From assembly GCF_900107045.1 (NCBI RefSeq), contig NZ_FNON01000002.1, forward strand, positions 310,001 to 374,000: a DNA stretch of 64,000 nucleotides, given 5' to 3'. Positions within the stretch are counted from its first letter, which is position 1. Every line of letters starts with the position of its first letter. This document shows, piece by piece, positions 8,001 to 16,626 of this stretch. Source of the DNA: Amycolatopsis xylanica (GTDB lineage Bacteria > Actinomycetota > Actinomycetes > Mycobacteriales > Pseudonocardiaceae). The notes under the pieces were generated by a model. The model did no database searches and was not told the origin of the DNA. It worked only from the letters and a program-made list of their open reading frames with translations. Made by a program: the position numbers and the translations under genes.

Positions 8001-9006
8001 CGCCAGCCTGCACCAGGTCTGGTCCGAGACCGAACTCGACGACGCGCTCGACGCGTTGCACGCCGATGCCCCTTCGGCCGACCTCAGCGCGGCGCGCGCG
8101 ACGCTGCTGCGGGCCGCAGGCGCCGCACCCGCCGAGCGGGTGCCCGACGCGAAGCCTCGGCGGACGTGGGCCTGGGTCGCGGCGGCCGCGGCCGTCGTGG
8201 TGCTCGCCGGCGGGATCGTGACGGTGTCGAACCTCCCCGGCGAACCAGCGCGCGAACCGTCGCTGCTGGAGCTGGGCTCGACCGGCGTGGTCAAACCCGA
8301 CGCCCCGCTCAAGCCGGGCGAGTTCCGCTTCCTTTACGAGCAGCGGTGGGGTTCGCCGGTGTACGGCCAGCGCTACGAGACCACCATCGAACTGTGGCTC
8401 CCCGACGTGCCGGGCCAGGAGTGGCTGCGCCGCGAAACCTCCACCGGGCGGACGCTGCCCTACCCCGGGCCGGACAGCGCCACCGCGAACGCCAAGCCCG
8501 CCGACGGGCCGCCGGAGGTCACCGAGAAATACGCCCCGCTCGATGGTGGCCCCGGCAGCTTCACCAACCCGACCCCCGCGTTCCTGGCGTCCTTGCGGCA
8601 GGACCCGACCTGGCTCTACGAGCAGATCCAGGCGTGGTTCGGCAAGGTGAAGCCGCGGCCGGAAACCGACATCGACGTCTTCACCTTCCGGACCATCGTC
8701 GACCTGCTGACCTCGGGCAGGCTGCGAGCGGACCACCGGATGCTCTTCGCGCGGACGCTGAGCCTGGTGCCCGGCTTCGTGACCAGGACCGAAAACGACC
8801 GGACCACGTACATCTTCGAGCGCGGGAACGAGCGGACCAAGGTGGTGCTCCAGACCAGCACCGGGCTGCCACTCTCACAGAGCATCACCACCGTCTACGA
8901 CGCGGACGGCTACAAGGCGGGCACCCCGCTGCGGGAGTCCTACTACAAGACCATGATCCTCGAGCGGCCGCCGATTCCCACGACGACCACCACCAAACCG
9001 GGATAA
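7993..9006 (+). CDS. CU044_5270-type membrane protein, second copy
   Basis: A 337-residue protein with a cytoplasmic N-terminus (about 55 residues), one membrane helix (residues about 57-78, 'WAWVAAAAAVVVLAGGIVTV') and a large external domain. It ends in a Thr/Pro tail (PPIPTTTTTKPG). The external part contains 'FRFLYEQRWGSPVYGQRYETT' and 'EIW/ELWLPD' motifs typical of the CU044_5270 family. It pairs with the sigma factor at 7377 and is probably its membrane-bound regulator; this is inferred from position and topology. Its TAA stop (9004-9006) lies inside the left arm of a hairpin shared with the convergent radA gene. Confidence 0.75.
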   Translation: MSDASLHQVWSETELDDALDALHADAPSADLSAARATLLRAAGAAPAERVPDAKPRRTWAWVAAAAAVVVLAGGIVTVSNLPGEPAREPSLLELGSTGVVKPDAPLKPGEFRFLYEQRWGSPVYGQRYETTIELWLPDVPGQEWLRRETSTGRTLPYPGPDSATANAKPADGPPEVTEKYAPLDGGPGSFTNPTPAFLASLRQDPTWLYEQIQAWFGKVKPRPETDIDVFTFRTIVDLLTSGRLRADHRMLFARTLSLVPGFVTRTENDRTTYIFERGNERTKVVLQTSTGLPLSQSITTVYDADGYKAGTPLRESYYKTMILERPPIPTTTTTKPG

Positions 9007-9026
9007 AGCCCGCTTTATCCCGGTTT
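8995..9026. terminator. Bidirectional GATAAAGC hairpin between convergent genes (site 1 of 4)
   Basis: A perfect 15-bp stem, AAACCGGGATAAAGC at 8995-9009 with 9012-9026, and a 2-base loop. The stop codon of the rightward gene lies inside the stem, and the first base of the radA stop (9026-9028) touches its end. AAA/TTT flanks give a short T-run in both directions. Other copies: 16624-16670, 25996-26048, 60681-60735. Confidence 0.8.
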
Positions 9027-10396
9027 CAGCGCGCGTGGTTGGCGGCGTTCAGCGCGCTCGCGACGTCGCCGACCTCCAGCACGCGGATGCCGTCGGGGAG
9101 CTTGCCCGAATCCGGCGGCACCAGCGCGTGCGTGAAGCCGAGCCTGGCGGCCTCGGCGAGACGCCTGCCGACGTTCGGCACGCGCCGGACCTCGCCTGCC
9201 AGCCCGACCTCGCCGACCACGACCAGGCGCGGCGAGATCGGCACGTCCTGGACCGAGGACGTCAGCGCGAGCACCACCGCGAGGTCGATCGCGGGCTCGG
9301 TGATCTTCATGCCGCCGACGGTGGCCGTGTAGACGTCCTTGTCGCCCATCTTGACGCCGCCGCGCTTCTCCAGCACCGCGAGCACCATCGACACCCGTGA
9401 CGCGTCCAGCCCGCTCACCGCGCGGCGCGGCTGCGGCATCGACGTGGACGAGACGAGCGCCTGCACCTCGCCGAGCAGCGGGCGCTTTCCCTCGACCGTC
9501 ACGGTGATCGCCGTGCCGGACACCGGCTCCGAGGTCCGGTTCATGAACAGCCCCGACGGGTCGGCCACGCCGACGATGCCGTCCTCGCGCAGCTCGAAGC
9601 AGCCGATCTCGTCGGCGGCGCCGAAGCGGTTCTTCACCCCGCGCACGAGGCGCAGCGTCGAATGCTTGTCACCCTCGAACTGGAGCACCACGTCGACGAG
9701 GTGCTCCAGTATTCGCGGACCGGCGACGGAGCCGTCCTTCGTCACGTGGCCGACCAGGATCACCGGCAGCCCGCGCTCCTTGGCGACCGCGACCAGCCCG
9801 GCGGTGACCGCGCGGACCTGGGTGACGCCACCCGGCGCGCCGTCGACCTGCGGCGAGGCCATGGTCTGCACCGAGTCGACGATCAGCACGCCCGGCTTGA
9901 CCGCGTCGACATGCCCGAGCACGGCCGAGAGATCGCTTTCCGCCGCCAGGTACATCCCCGCGTTGATGTTGCCGGTGCGCTCGGCTCGCAGCCGCACCTG
10001 ACCGGCCGACTCCTCGCCGGTGACGTACAGCGAAGGCCCGAAGTCACCGCCGCGCACCGCCCACTGGTAGGCGACCTCGAGCAGCAAAGTCGACTTGCCG
10101 ACACCGGGCTCGCCCGCCAGCAGCACGACCGCGCCGGGCACCAGCCCGCCACCGAGCACCCGGTCGAGCTCGGACACCCCGGTCTCCCGCGCCCGCGCCG
10201 CCTCGATGTCGACCTCGGCGATCGGGCGGGCAGGGGTGTTGGGCAGGCTGAGTCCCAGCCTGGCTACCGCGGGCTTGGTGTCGCTCCGCTCCTCGAGGGT
10301 GCCCCACGCCTGGCATTCCGGGCAGCGTCCCAGCCACTTGGCCGCTTCGTACCCGCACTCGCCGCAGCGATAGGAGACCGTGCTCTTTTTGACCAC
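9026..10396 (-). CDS. radA: DNA repair protein RadA (Sms)
   Basis: A 456-residue RecA-like ATPase that helps process branched recombination intermediates. Visible parts: an N-terminal zinc finger with Cys11, Cys14, Cys25 and Cys28 ('YRCGECGYEAAKWLGRCPEC'); Walker A GEPGVGKS at residues 95-102; the RadA-specific KNRFG motif ('VKNRFGAADEIGCFEL') in the middle; and a C-terminal Lon-protease-like domain ('GGMKITEPAIDLAVVLALTSS'). The start is GTG. It lies 35 bases downstream of the lpqE-like lipoprotein gene, the order found in mycobacteria. The usual next gene, disA, is not present here; the sequence goes directly into the convergent sigma/CU044 block. Confidence 0.96.
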   Translation of the reverse strand: MVKKSTVSYRCGECGYEAAKWLGRCPECQAWGTLEERSDTKPAVARLGLSLPNTPARPIAEVDIEAARARETGVSELDRVLGGGLVPGAVVLLAGEPGVGKSTLLLEVAYQWAVRGGDFGPSLYVTGEESAGQVRLRAERTGNINAGMYLAAESDLSAVLGHVDAVKPGVLIVDSVQTMASPQVDGAPGGVTQVRAVTAGLVAVAKERGLPVILVGHVTKDGSVAGPRILEHLVDVVLQFEGDKHSTLRLVRGVKNRFGAADEIGCFELREDGIVGVADPSGLFMNRTSEPVSGTAITVTVEGKRPLLGEVQALVSSTSMPQPRRAVSGLDASRVSMVLAVLEKRGGVKMGDKDVYTATVGGMKITEPAIDLAVVLALTSSVQDVPISPRLVVVGEVGLAGEVRRVPNVGRRLAEAARLGFTHALVPPDSGKLPDGIRVLEVGDVASALNAANHAR

Positions 10397-10431
10397 CAGC
10401 GCAGGCTAACGACCCGCACCGACAAAAACGG

Positions 10432-11136
10432 TCAGTGACCCTCGGCCGGCTTCGACTCCGGCCCCTTGGGGGCTTCGGTGCGATCGTGGGGCGCGGGCGC
10501 CAGCGGCACGTCCAGCGTGACGGTGCCCGACAGCTTGAACGTGAAGGTGACCTTCAGCGTCATGCCCGGCCACAGCGGCGACTTCAGCTTCGGCAGCGTC
10601 ACGGTCGCCTCACCCGGCTTCGCGGGCGCGGACGGCGGCGCGGTGGTGGTGGCCGGCGTGCTCTCCGCGGAGGACGAGGAGGTGGCGGGCGACGACTTGC
10701 CGGTCGAGGTCGGCGTCGTGGTGGGCGCGGACGACGAGGTGGCCGTCGGGGTCGCGGACACGGCGGGCGGCTCGATCGAGACGTCCGGCGCGGCGACGAC
10801 GAGCGCGTGGCCCGCGACGATGACCTTCGAGCCGCCGATCACGCCGGGGCCGGTCGCGTCAGAGGCGACCGCGACGAGCTCGTCGTCGGCGGAGCCGTTG
10901 TTGACGATGGTGGCGTTCAGCGGCACGGACGCGTCCTTGGCGTAGGCGCCCGCCTTCGGGAACTGGAACGCGACGTTGCGCAGCGAGAGCTTGCCAGCCT
11001 CGCCGTGCGTCCCGTTGACCGCCGGCTGCTGGCTGTCGGTCTGGGTGAGCTGGCCCGCTCCGCACCCGCCCAGCACCAGCGCCGCGCCAAGAGCAAGCGC
11101 GGACACGCCGAACACGCGGCGATTCTGCAGCCTCAC
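10432..11136 (-). CDS. lpqE: LpqE-like lipoprotein
   Basis: A 234-residue lipoprotein. The signal peptide ends in a clear lipobox (VLGGC, Cys25). Residues about 50-125 form a beta-rich domain ('LSLRNVAFQFPKAGAYAKD', 'ATIVNNGSADDELVAV') resembling PCu(A)C/DUF461 copper-chaperone-like folds. A long Ser/Thr/Pro/Ala linker (residues about 128-170) follows, then a short beta segment ('GMTLKVTFTFKLSGTVTLDVPL'). The family's His/Met copper ligands are not obvious. Position immediately upstream of radA and divergent from carD matches mycobacterial lpqE; the symbol rests on that synteny and the domain, not on sequence identity I can measure. GTG start with GGAAGGA upstream. Confidence 0.75.
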   Translation of the reverse strand: MRLQNRRVFGVSALALGAALVLGGCGAGQLTQTDSQQPAVNGTHGEAGKLSLRNVAFQFPKAGAYAKDASVPLNATIVNNGSADDELVAVASDATGPGVIGGSKVIVAGHALVVAAPDVSIEPPAVSATPTATSSSAPTTTPTSTGKSSPATSSSSAESTPATTTAPPSAPAKPGEATVTLPKLKSPLWPGMTLKVTFTFKLSGTVTLDVPLAPAPHDRTEAPKGPESKPAEGH

Positions 11137-11248
11137 GTCAGAGTCCTTCCGATCTCAACGCCTGAATCACCGCGAAGACTAGCCGGGCGCCCCGCGCCGC
11201 GCGGAACCCGGTGCTCGTTCGAGCGAAGATCCACTGGCGGACAACGAT

Positions 11249-11260
11249 GTCCACAATGGA
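11249..11260. repeat. GTCCACARTGGAC-type motif, intergenic copy
   Basis: GTCCACAATGGA in the divergent lpqE/carD intergenic region. Full 13-bp copies occur inside genes at 14445-14457, 35378-35390, 44735-44747 and 45089-45101, and another near copy (TCCACAATGGAC) at 61861-61872. See the finding on this motif. Confidence 0.5.
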
Positions 11261-11380
11261 TTCGCCAGGTCGCGCCGAACCGTTCGCCGCCACCTGCATG
11301 AGCATGGTGATTACGGGCTTGTCAACCCCGGGCGGACTGCCAACAGGCCGCTGACCTGCGACGACGGATGCGGGTCGCTA

Positions 11381-11408
11381 GGTGCCCCCTGGCACCCCGT
11401 GATAGGAT
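11381..11408 (+). promoter_or_regulatory. Candidate carD promoter with adjacent palindrome
   Basis: A -10-like TAGGAT at 11403-11408 lies 28 bases before the carD ATG, and an inverted repeat GGTGCC-CCCT-GGCACC at 11381-11396 lies directly upstream. I see no convincing -35 box. The palindrome could be an operator. The rest of the 11137-11435 divergent intergenic region shows nothing else definite. Confidence 0.4.
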
Positions 11409-11435
11409 AGGGGTAGCGAAAGGGGCAGAGGACAC

Positions 11436-11927
11436 ATGGTTTTCAAGGTCGGAGAGACCGTCGTCTACCCGCACCACGGTGCCGCACTCATCGAAGCCAT
11501 CGAAACCCGCGTGATCAAGGGCGAGGAAAAGAAGTACCTCGTCCTCAAAGTCGCGCAAGGGGATCTTACGGTTCGTGTGCCCGCTGACAACGCCGAGATC
11601 GTCGGCGTACGTGACGTGGTCGGGCAAGAAGGACTAGACAAGGTTTTCGACGTACTGCGCGCTCCCCACACCGAAGAGCCCACCAACTGGTCTCGTCGGT
11701 ACAAGGCCAACCTCGAGAAGCTCGCCTCCGGCGATGTGAACAAGGTGGCCGAAGTGGTGCGAGACCTCTGGCGGCGAGAGAAGGACCGCGGTTTGTCAGC
11801 AGGCGAGAAGCGCATGCTGGCGAAGGCGCGGCAGATCCTGGTCAGTGAACTCGCTCTCGCTGAGGGCACCGACGAGGACAAGGCTGAAGTCCTCCTCGAC
11901 GAAGTTCTGGAAACCGCGACAGTCTAA
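11436..11927 (+). CDS. carD: CarD-family RNA polymerase-binding transcription regulator
   Basis: A 163-residue protein, typical length. The N-terminal Tudor-like RNA polymerase interaction domain ('[20 protein letters not shown]', '[17 protein letters not shown]') is followed by the helical DNA-binding domain ('[18 protein letters not shown]', '[19 protein letters not shown]'). The Trp in '[12 protein letters not shown]' corresponds to the residue that wedges into the upstream edge of the -10 element in mycobacterial CarD. CarD stabilises open complexes, notably at rRNA promoters. ATG with AGAGGA upstream. It heads the rightward housekeeping block, divergent from lpqE-radA. Confidence 0.97.
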   Translation: MVFKVGETVVYPHHGAALIEAIETRVIKGEEKKYLVLKVAQGDLTVRVPADNAEIVGVRDVVGQEGLDKVFDVLRAPHTEEPTNWSRRYKANLEKLASGDVNKVAEVVRDLWRREKDRGLSAGEKRMLAKARQILVSELALAEGTDEDKAEVLLDEVLETATV

Positions 11928-11970
11928 GGCCGCATGAGCATCCAGTAGCTCATGGCTACGATCGCGCACA

Positions 11971-12588
11971 ATGAACACCACTGTCGCGATTGTCGACGCT
12001 GTCGCTCATGTCACCGGTGAAACGGATGTGCTTTCACCGGTCCATGGTGAACCTATTTTGACGCACGCCGTGCGCGGGCTGCTCGACTCCGGATACGTGG
12101 ATTCGGTCGTCGTGGCAGCCCCAGCACGGCGTGTAGTCATGTTCGGGGACGCTTTGTCAGGTCTCGGCTGCCGGGTGGTGCCCGGCTCCGTGCCCGAAGC
12201 GATCGAACCGGGCCATGACGTTTATCTCGTGCACGATCCGCTGCGCGCGTTCACGCCGCCGTCGGTGATCCAGGCGGTCGCCGCCGCCGTCGGCCCCGAG
12301 AGCCCGGTCGCGGTCCCCGTGTTGCCGATGTCCGACACCGTCAAGGCGGTCGGCGCGTCGAATGTGATTATCAGCACCTTGGACCGCACGCTGCTCCGAA
12401 CAGCCCAGACACCGGCCGGATTCACCGAGGCGGCACTGCGCGCGGCCTACGCGACAGGCATGCTCGTGCTCCCCGCCGGCGCGAGGACCGTGCCAGGCCA
12501 CCCCGACGCGATGCGCGTCGCCACCCCCTTCGAACTCCGCCTGGCCGAAGCGCTGCTGGCTGCGGAAAGTCAGGAGAAAACGCTATGA
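11971..12588 (+). CDS. ispD: IspD-like cytidylyltransferase, divergent and possibly inactive
   Basis: Located between carD and ispF, where ispD is expected, and overlapping ispF by 4 bases (ATGA). The C-terminal half is recognisably IspD: '[16 protein letters not shown]', '[17 protein letters not shown]'. The product is only 205 residues. The N-terminal glycine-rich CTP loop (normally AAGxGxRxG...PK) is replaced by '[21 protein letters not shown]', which has no Gly-x-Gly-x-Arg and no Lys. The GGxxRxxSV and TDDA motifs are also missing, and the usual C-terminal KIT is 'MRVAT'. IspD makes CDP-methylerythritol in the MEP isoprenoid pathway; this copy lacks most of its known catalytic residues. 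TACGAT lies 8 bases before the ATG. Confidence 0.75.
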   Translation: MNTTVAIVDAVAHVTGETDVLSPVHGEPILTHAVRGLLDSGYVDSVVVAAPARRVVMFGDALSGLGCRVVPGSVPEAIEPGHDVYLVHDPLRAFTPPSVIQAVAAAVGPESPVAVPVLPMSDTVKAVGASNVIISTLDRTLLRTAQTPAGFTEAALRAAYATGMLVLPAGARTVPGHPDAMRVATPFELRLAEALLAAESQEKTL

Positions 12589-13049
12589 GGATCGGCCAAG
12601 GCGTCGACGTCCACCCGATCGAAGCCGGACGGGACTGCTGGATCGCGGGACTGCTCTGGGAGGGCGTCGACGGCTGCGCCGGGCACTCCGACGGCGACGT
12701 CGCCTCACACGCGCTGTGCGACGCGCTGCTGTCCGCCGCGGGCCTCGGTGACCTGGGCGCGGTGTTCGGCACCGCCGACCCGCGCTGGGCGGGCGCGCAC
12801 GGCGCGGTGCTGCTCGCCGAGGTCCGCCGCCGCGTCGAAGCGGACGGTTGGCGGCTGGGCAACGCGACCGTTCAGGTGATCGGCAATGCTCCGCGCATCG
12901 GAAAACGCCGGGACGAGGCCCAGCGGGTCCTCAGCGAGGCGGCGGGCGGGCCGGTCAGCGTCGCGGGCACCACGACCGACGGACTCGGGCTCACCGGGCG
13001 CGGTGAGGGAATCGCGGCCATCGCCTCCGCGCTGCTGCTGCGTTCTTGA
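12585..13049 (+). CDS. ispF: 2-C-methyl-D-erythritol 2,4-cyclodiphosphate synthase
   Basis: A 154-residue enzyme of the MEP isoprenoid pathway that cyclises CDP-ME 2-phosphate to MEcPP. The zinc ligands Asp8 and His10 ('GQGVDVHP') and His34 ('[19 protein letters not shown]') are present, as is the C-terminal signature '[19 protein letters not shown]' with the nucleotide-contacting Thr and Glu. Typical length and fully intact, in contrast to the degenerate IspD-like partner with which it overlaps by 4 bases. Confidence 0.96.
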   Translation: MRIGQGVDVHPIEAGRDCWIAGLLWEGVDGCAGHSDGDVASHALCDALLSAAGLGDLGAVFGTADPRWAGAHGAVLLAEVRRRVEADGWRLGNATVQVIGNAPRIGKRRDEAQRVLSEAAGGPVSVAGTTTDGLGLTGRGEGIAAIASALLLRS

Positions 13050-13122
13050 TCAACGATTGGCCGATTTTTGTCCGAAATAGGGGGCAGTGTTCGGGGGTGT
13101 TGGTTGGCTACGCTCGCGGACT

Positions 13123-13518
13123 ATGGCGGTCATTTTCGACGAGATGACAAGTGCCCTATTCGACGCACCGAACTTTCCGGTCGTGGCGACGGTGAGCGAG
13201 GACGGCAGCGCGCACTCTTCCGTTGTCTGGGCCAAACGCGAAGGTGACACAGTGTTGTTCTGTACGCAACGGAACAACATCAAGGGGCGTAACATCGCGG
13301 CCCGGCCGATGGTCAGCGTTTCCGTGTTCGATGTGGAAAATCCTTACCGGTCCGCCGAGGTGCGCGGCCGTGCGGAATTCACGGAGAACGATGTTCAAGA
13401 GTTCCTGAATGAGCTTTCGATCAAGTACACCGGCATACCCAAGGAGCCGGACGAGTTCGACGACCTCTGCGTTGTGATACGCGTCATCGTGGACAAGATA
13501 GTTCCGTTCGCCCTCTGA
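13123..13518 (+). CDS. PPOX-class split-barrel flavin/F420-dependent protein
   Basis: A 131-residue protein of the pyridoxamine 5'-phosphate oxidase-like fold: 'LFDAPNFPVVATVSEDGSAHSSVVWAKREGDTVLFCT' is the first beta hairpin and flavin-side strand, and 'RNIAARPMVSVSVFDVENPYRSAEVRGRAEF' the second. Actinobacterial homologues of this size use F420 or FMN to reduce small substrates. The ATG at 13123 was chosen over an upstream in-frame ATG (13087) because the family starts here and TACGCT lies 8 bases upstream. Substrate unknown. Confidence 0.8.
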   Translation: MAVIFDEMTSALFDAPNFPVVATVSEDGSAHSSVVWAKREGDTVLFCTQRNNIKGRNIAARPMVSVSVFDVENPYRSAEVRGRAEFTENDVQEFLNELSIKYTGIPKEPDEFDDLCVVIRVIVDKIVPFAL

Positions 13519-13545
13519 GTGGTCCGAACCATTACGCTGGATGAT

Positions 13546-14232
13546 GTGACGATTCGGGCTGTGTTGTTCGACTTCTCCGGCACCCTCTTCCGGCTTGAGC
13601 AGGACGAGACCTGGCTGGCCGACCTGACCGACACCGAAGGCGCGCGCCTCGACCTGGAGGCGCAGACCGAGCTGATGCGGCGGATGACCGCCCCGGTCGG
13701 CAAGGTGGTCGAGCTGAACGACGAGTACACCCACGCCTGGGAGAACCGCGACCTCGACCCCGGGCTGCACCGCAAGGTCTACCTCGAGGTGCTCAAGCAG
13801 TCCGGCGTGCCGCGCCCGGACCAGGCCGAGGCCCTCTACAACCGGCTGATCGATCCCACCCAGTGGACCCCGTACCCCGACACCGAGGCCGTGCTCAAGG
13901 CCGCGGCCGGGCGCGGGCTGAAGGTCGGCGTGCTCAGCAACATCGCCTTCGACATCCGGCCAGCGTTCAGCAGCCGCGGCTGGGACGCCTACATCGACGA
14001 GTTCGTCCTGTCGTTCGAGGTCAATGCCATCAAACCGCAGCCGGAGGTGTTCCGGATCGCGGTCGGCAAGCTCGGCGTGCCTGCCGAGGAGACCCTGATG
14101 GTCGGCGACCACGTCGACGCGGACGGCGGCGCACGGGCCATCGGCTGCGAGTTCGCGCTGGTCGATCCGCTGCCGACGGCGGAGCGTCCGGACGCTCTGC
14201 TGGGCGCCCTGCGTGCCCACCTGGGCTCCTAA
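13546..14232 (+). CDS. HAD-superfamily hydrolase
   Basis: A 228-residue haloacid-dehalogenase-type hydrolase. Motif I is '[10 protein letters not shown]', with the nucleophilic Asp followed two residues later by Ser rather than the usual acid/base Asp. Motif II is '[10 protein letters not shown]', motif III Lys is in '[13 protein letters not shown]' and motif IV is '[17 protein letters not shown]'. The Ser in motif I suggests a phosphatase with altered chemistry or a non-phosphatase HAD. GTG at 13546 is preferred because TACGCT lies 7 bases upstream; a GTG at 13519 directly after the preceding stop is the alternative and adds 9 residues. It sits just upstream of cysS. Confidence 0.8.
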   Translation: MTIRAVLFDFSGTLFRLEQDETWLADLTDTEGARLDLEAQTELMRRMTAPVGKVVELNDEYTHAWENRDLDPGLHRKVYLEVLKQSGVPRPDQAEALYNRLIDPTQWTPYPDTEAVLKAAAGRGLKVGVLSNIAFDIRPAFSSRGWDAYIDEFVLSFEVNAIKPQPEVFRIAVGKLGVPAEETLMVGDHVDADGGARAIGCEFALVDPLPTAERPDALLGALRAHLGS

Positions 14233-14279
14233 CCTCGGCGGGTGCGACACGGCTCACGCCGAACCCGTACCATTTCGGA

Positions 14280-15659
14280 GTGGCTCTTCACCTCTATGAC
14301 ACGGCGACCCGAAGCGTGCGGGAGTTCCATCCCGCCGTGAGCGGAACGGCGTCCATCTACGTGTGTGGGGCCACCGTCCAGGGCATCCCCCACATCGGGC
14401 ACGTGCGCGGCGCGCTGAACTACGACGTGCTGCGACGCTGGCTCGTCCACAGTGGACTTGACGTACTGCTGGTGCGCAACGTCACCGACATCGACGACAA
14501 GATCCTGGCCAAGGCCGCCGACGCCGGCAGGCCGTGGTGGGAGTGGGGCGCGACGCACGAGCGCGCCTTCGAGGACGCCTACGACCAGCTCGGCTGCCTG
14601 CCGCCGTCGATCGCGCCGCGCGCGACCGGCCACGTCACCCAGATGATCGAGCTGATGCAGCGCCTCATCGACTCCGGCCACGCCTACGCGTCCGGTGGCG
14701 ACGTCTACTTCTCGGTCAAGTCGTTCGACGACTACGGCGCGCTGTCCGGCCAGCGGCCCGACGACATGCAGCAGGGCGAGAGCCTCGGCGAGGGCAAGAC
14801 CGACCCGCGTGACTTCACGCTGTGGAAGGCGGCCAAGCCGGGCGAGCCGTCCTGGCCGACGCCATGGGGCGACGGCAGGCCCGGCTGGCACCTCGAGTGC
14901 TCGGCCATGGCCACCACGTACCTCGGCCCGCAGTTCGACATCCACGGCGGCGGGATCGACCTGATCTTCCCGCACCACGAGAACGAGCGGGCCCAGTCGA
15001 ACGCGGCAGGCGATCCGTTCGCGAGGTTCTGGCTGCACAACGCCTGGGTGACGCTGTCCGGCGAGAAGATGTCGAAGTCGCTCGGGAACACCGTGGCGAT
15101 GCCCGCGATGCTGGCGAAGTACCGGGCGCCCGAGCTGCGCTACTACCTGATCCAGCCGCACTACCGGTCGAACATCGAGTACTCGGACGGCGCGCTGTCC
15201 GAGGCGGCGACCGGCTACCGGCGCGTCGAGCAGTTCCTGCGGCGGGCGGGCGCGGTCACGATCGGGCAGGTGCCCGCCGAGTTCGCGAAGGCGCTCGACG
15301 ACGACCTGGCGACCCCGCACGCGTTCGCCGTGCTGCACAACACAGTGCGTGAAGGTAACGCCGCGCTGGACAGCGCTGATACTTCCAAAGCGCTCGACAT
15401 CGCCGCCTCCGTGCGCGCCATGGTCGACGTGCTCGGTCTGGACCCGCTTTCGGCGCGGTGGTCCGAGGCAAGCGGTGCTGACGCGCCGTACAAGCAGGCG
15501 TTGTCCGACATCGTCGAAGGCCTGCTGAATGAGCGGCAGGAAGCGCGCGCCGCGCGCGACTTCGCCCGCGCCGACGCCGCGCGTGACCGCCTGCTGCAGG
15601 CGGGCATCGCGGTGGAAGACACCCCCGACGGTCCTAAATGGACAGTGAAAGAAGCGTAG
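14280..15659 (+). CDS. cysS: Cysteinyl-tRNA synthetase
   Basis: A 459-residue class I aminoacyl-tRNA synthetase that charges tRNA-Cys. Zinc/active-site elements are visible: '[21 protein letters not shown]' (Cys of the zinc site and a HIGH motif, HIGH at about residues 38-41), 'WHLECSAM' and 'HHENERAQS' (further zinc ligands) and 'EKMSKSLGN' (KMSKS). The C-terminal helical domain '[23 protein letters not shown]' is normal. GTG at 14280 gives the standard N-terminus; TACCAT at 14268-14273 lies 6 bases upstream, so the mRNA is probably leaderless. A much longer in-frame extension upstream overlaps the HAD gene and is not coding. Confidence 0.96.
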   Translation: MALHLYDTATRSVREFHPAVSGTASIYVCGATVQGIPHIGHVRGALNYDVLRRWLVHSGLDVLLVRNVTDIDDKILAKAADAGRPWWEWGATHERAFEDAYDQLGCLPPSIAPRATGHVTQMIELMQRLIDSGHAYASGGDVYFSVKSFDDYGALSGQRPDDMQQGESLGEGKTDPRDFTLWKAAKPGEPSWPTPWGDGRPGWHLECSAMATTYLGPQFDIHGGGIDLIFPHHENERAQSNAAGDPFARFWLHNAWVTLSGEKMSKSLGNTVAMPAMLAKYRAPELRYYLIQPHYRSNIEYSDGALSEAATGYRRVEQFLRRAGAVTIGQVPAEFAKALDDDLATPHAFAVLHNTVREGNAALDSADTSKALDIAASVRAMVDVLGLDPLSARWSEASGADAPYKQALSDIVEGLLNERQEARAARDFARADAARDRLLQAGIAVEDTPDGPKWTVKEA

Positions 15660-15666
15660 AAGAGAC

Positions 15667-16626
15667 ATGGCAGGCAATTCCCGGCGCCAGGGCGCTATGC
15701 GTAAGCCCGGTACCAAGAAGGGCCAGGTCGTCGGCTCGGGTGGGCAGCGGCGTAAAGGTCTCGAAGGCAAGGGCCCCACGCCCAAGGCCGAGGACCGCCC
15801 GAACCACAAGGCCTACAAGATGGCCAACGCGGCCAACCGCAGGCAGGAGGCGGCCCGCGCCAAGAAGGCCGACCGGCCCGAGCTGATCGCCGGGCGCAAC
15901 CCGGTGGTCGAGGCGCTGCGCGCCGACGTGCCGGGGGTGGCGCTGTACGTCGCGCTGAACATCGACGTCGACGACCGCGTCAACGAGGCCGTGCGCCTGG
16001 CGGGCGACAAGGGCATCTCGATACTGGAGATCCCGCGCGAGGAGCTCGACCGCAAGACCGGCCGCGCCATGCACCAGGGCCTCGGCCTGCAGGTGCCGCC
16101 GTTCGAGTACGCGCACCCCGACGACCTGATGACCGTGGCGCGCGACTCCGGCGACACGCCGCTGTTCGTCGCGCTCGACGGCGTCACCGACCCGCGCAAC
16201 CTCGGCGCGGTCATCCGCTCGGCCGCCGCGTTCGGCGCGCAGGGCGTGCTGCTGCCCGAGCGGCGCAGCGCGGGCATGACGGCCGTGGCGTGGCGCACGA
16301 GCGCCGGCACCGCGGCGAAGCTGCCCATCGCGGTGGCGACCAACCTGACCCGTCAGCTCAAGGCGTGGGCGGAGCAGGGCCTGATGATCGTCGGGCTGGA
16401 CGCCGACGGCTCGGTCGACATCGACGAGCTGGACCTGGCGGCCGATCCGCTGGTCGTCGTGCTGGGCTCCGAGGGCCGCGGCCTGTCGCGCCTGGTTCGC
16501 GAGACCTGCGACGCGACCGTGTCCATCCCGATGGCCGCGGGCGTCGAGTCGCTCAACGCCTCGGTCGCGGCTGGCGTCCTGCTCGCCGAGGTGGCGCGCC
16601 GCCGCCGCATCGCCGGCCGTATCTAG
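15667..16626 (+). CDS. rlmB: 23S rRNA (guanosine 2251-2'-O)-methyltransferase (TrmH/SpoU family)
   Basis: A 319-residue protein. The N-terminal ~75 residues are a basic extension rich in Gly/Lys/Arg ('[20 protein letters not shown]'), common in actinobacterial members. It is followed by a SpoU substrate-binding domain ('[18 protein letters not shown]') and the SPOUT catalytic domain with motif 1 '[20 protein letters not shown]', motif 2 '[17 protein letters not shown]' and motif 3 '[21 protein letters not shown]'. It uses SAM to methylate the 2'-OH of a 23S rRNA guanosine. It starts 7 bases after cysS; co-transcribed. The TAG stop lies inside a hairpin. Confidence 0.92.
   Translation: MAGNSRRQGAMRKPGTKKGQVVGSGGQRRKGLEGKGPTPKAEDRPNHKAYKMANAANRRQEAARAKKADRPELIAGRNPVVEALRADVPGVALYVALNIDVDDRVNEAVRLAGDKGISILEIPREELDRKTGRAMHQGLGLQVPPFEYAHPDDLMTVARDSGDTPLFVALDGVTDPRNLGAVIRSAAAFGAQGVLLPERRSAGMTAVAWRTSAGTAAKLPIAVATNLTRQLKAWAEQGLMIVGLDADGSVDIDELDLAADPLVVVLGSEGRGLSRLVRETCDATVSIPMAAGVESLNASVAAGVLLAEVARRRRIAGRI

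Noticed and set aside
13863..14279. N-terminal extension of cysS
   Set aside because: The frame stays open upstream but overlaps the HAD gene and encodes Arg-rich shadow sequence; CysRS proteins start at about the GTG at 14280.
14229..15809. Long leftward open frame (526 codons) opposite cysS
   Set aside because: Antisense to a strongly conserved tRNA synthetase gene; composition is that of a shadow frame.
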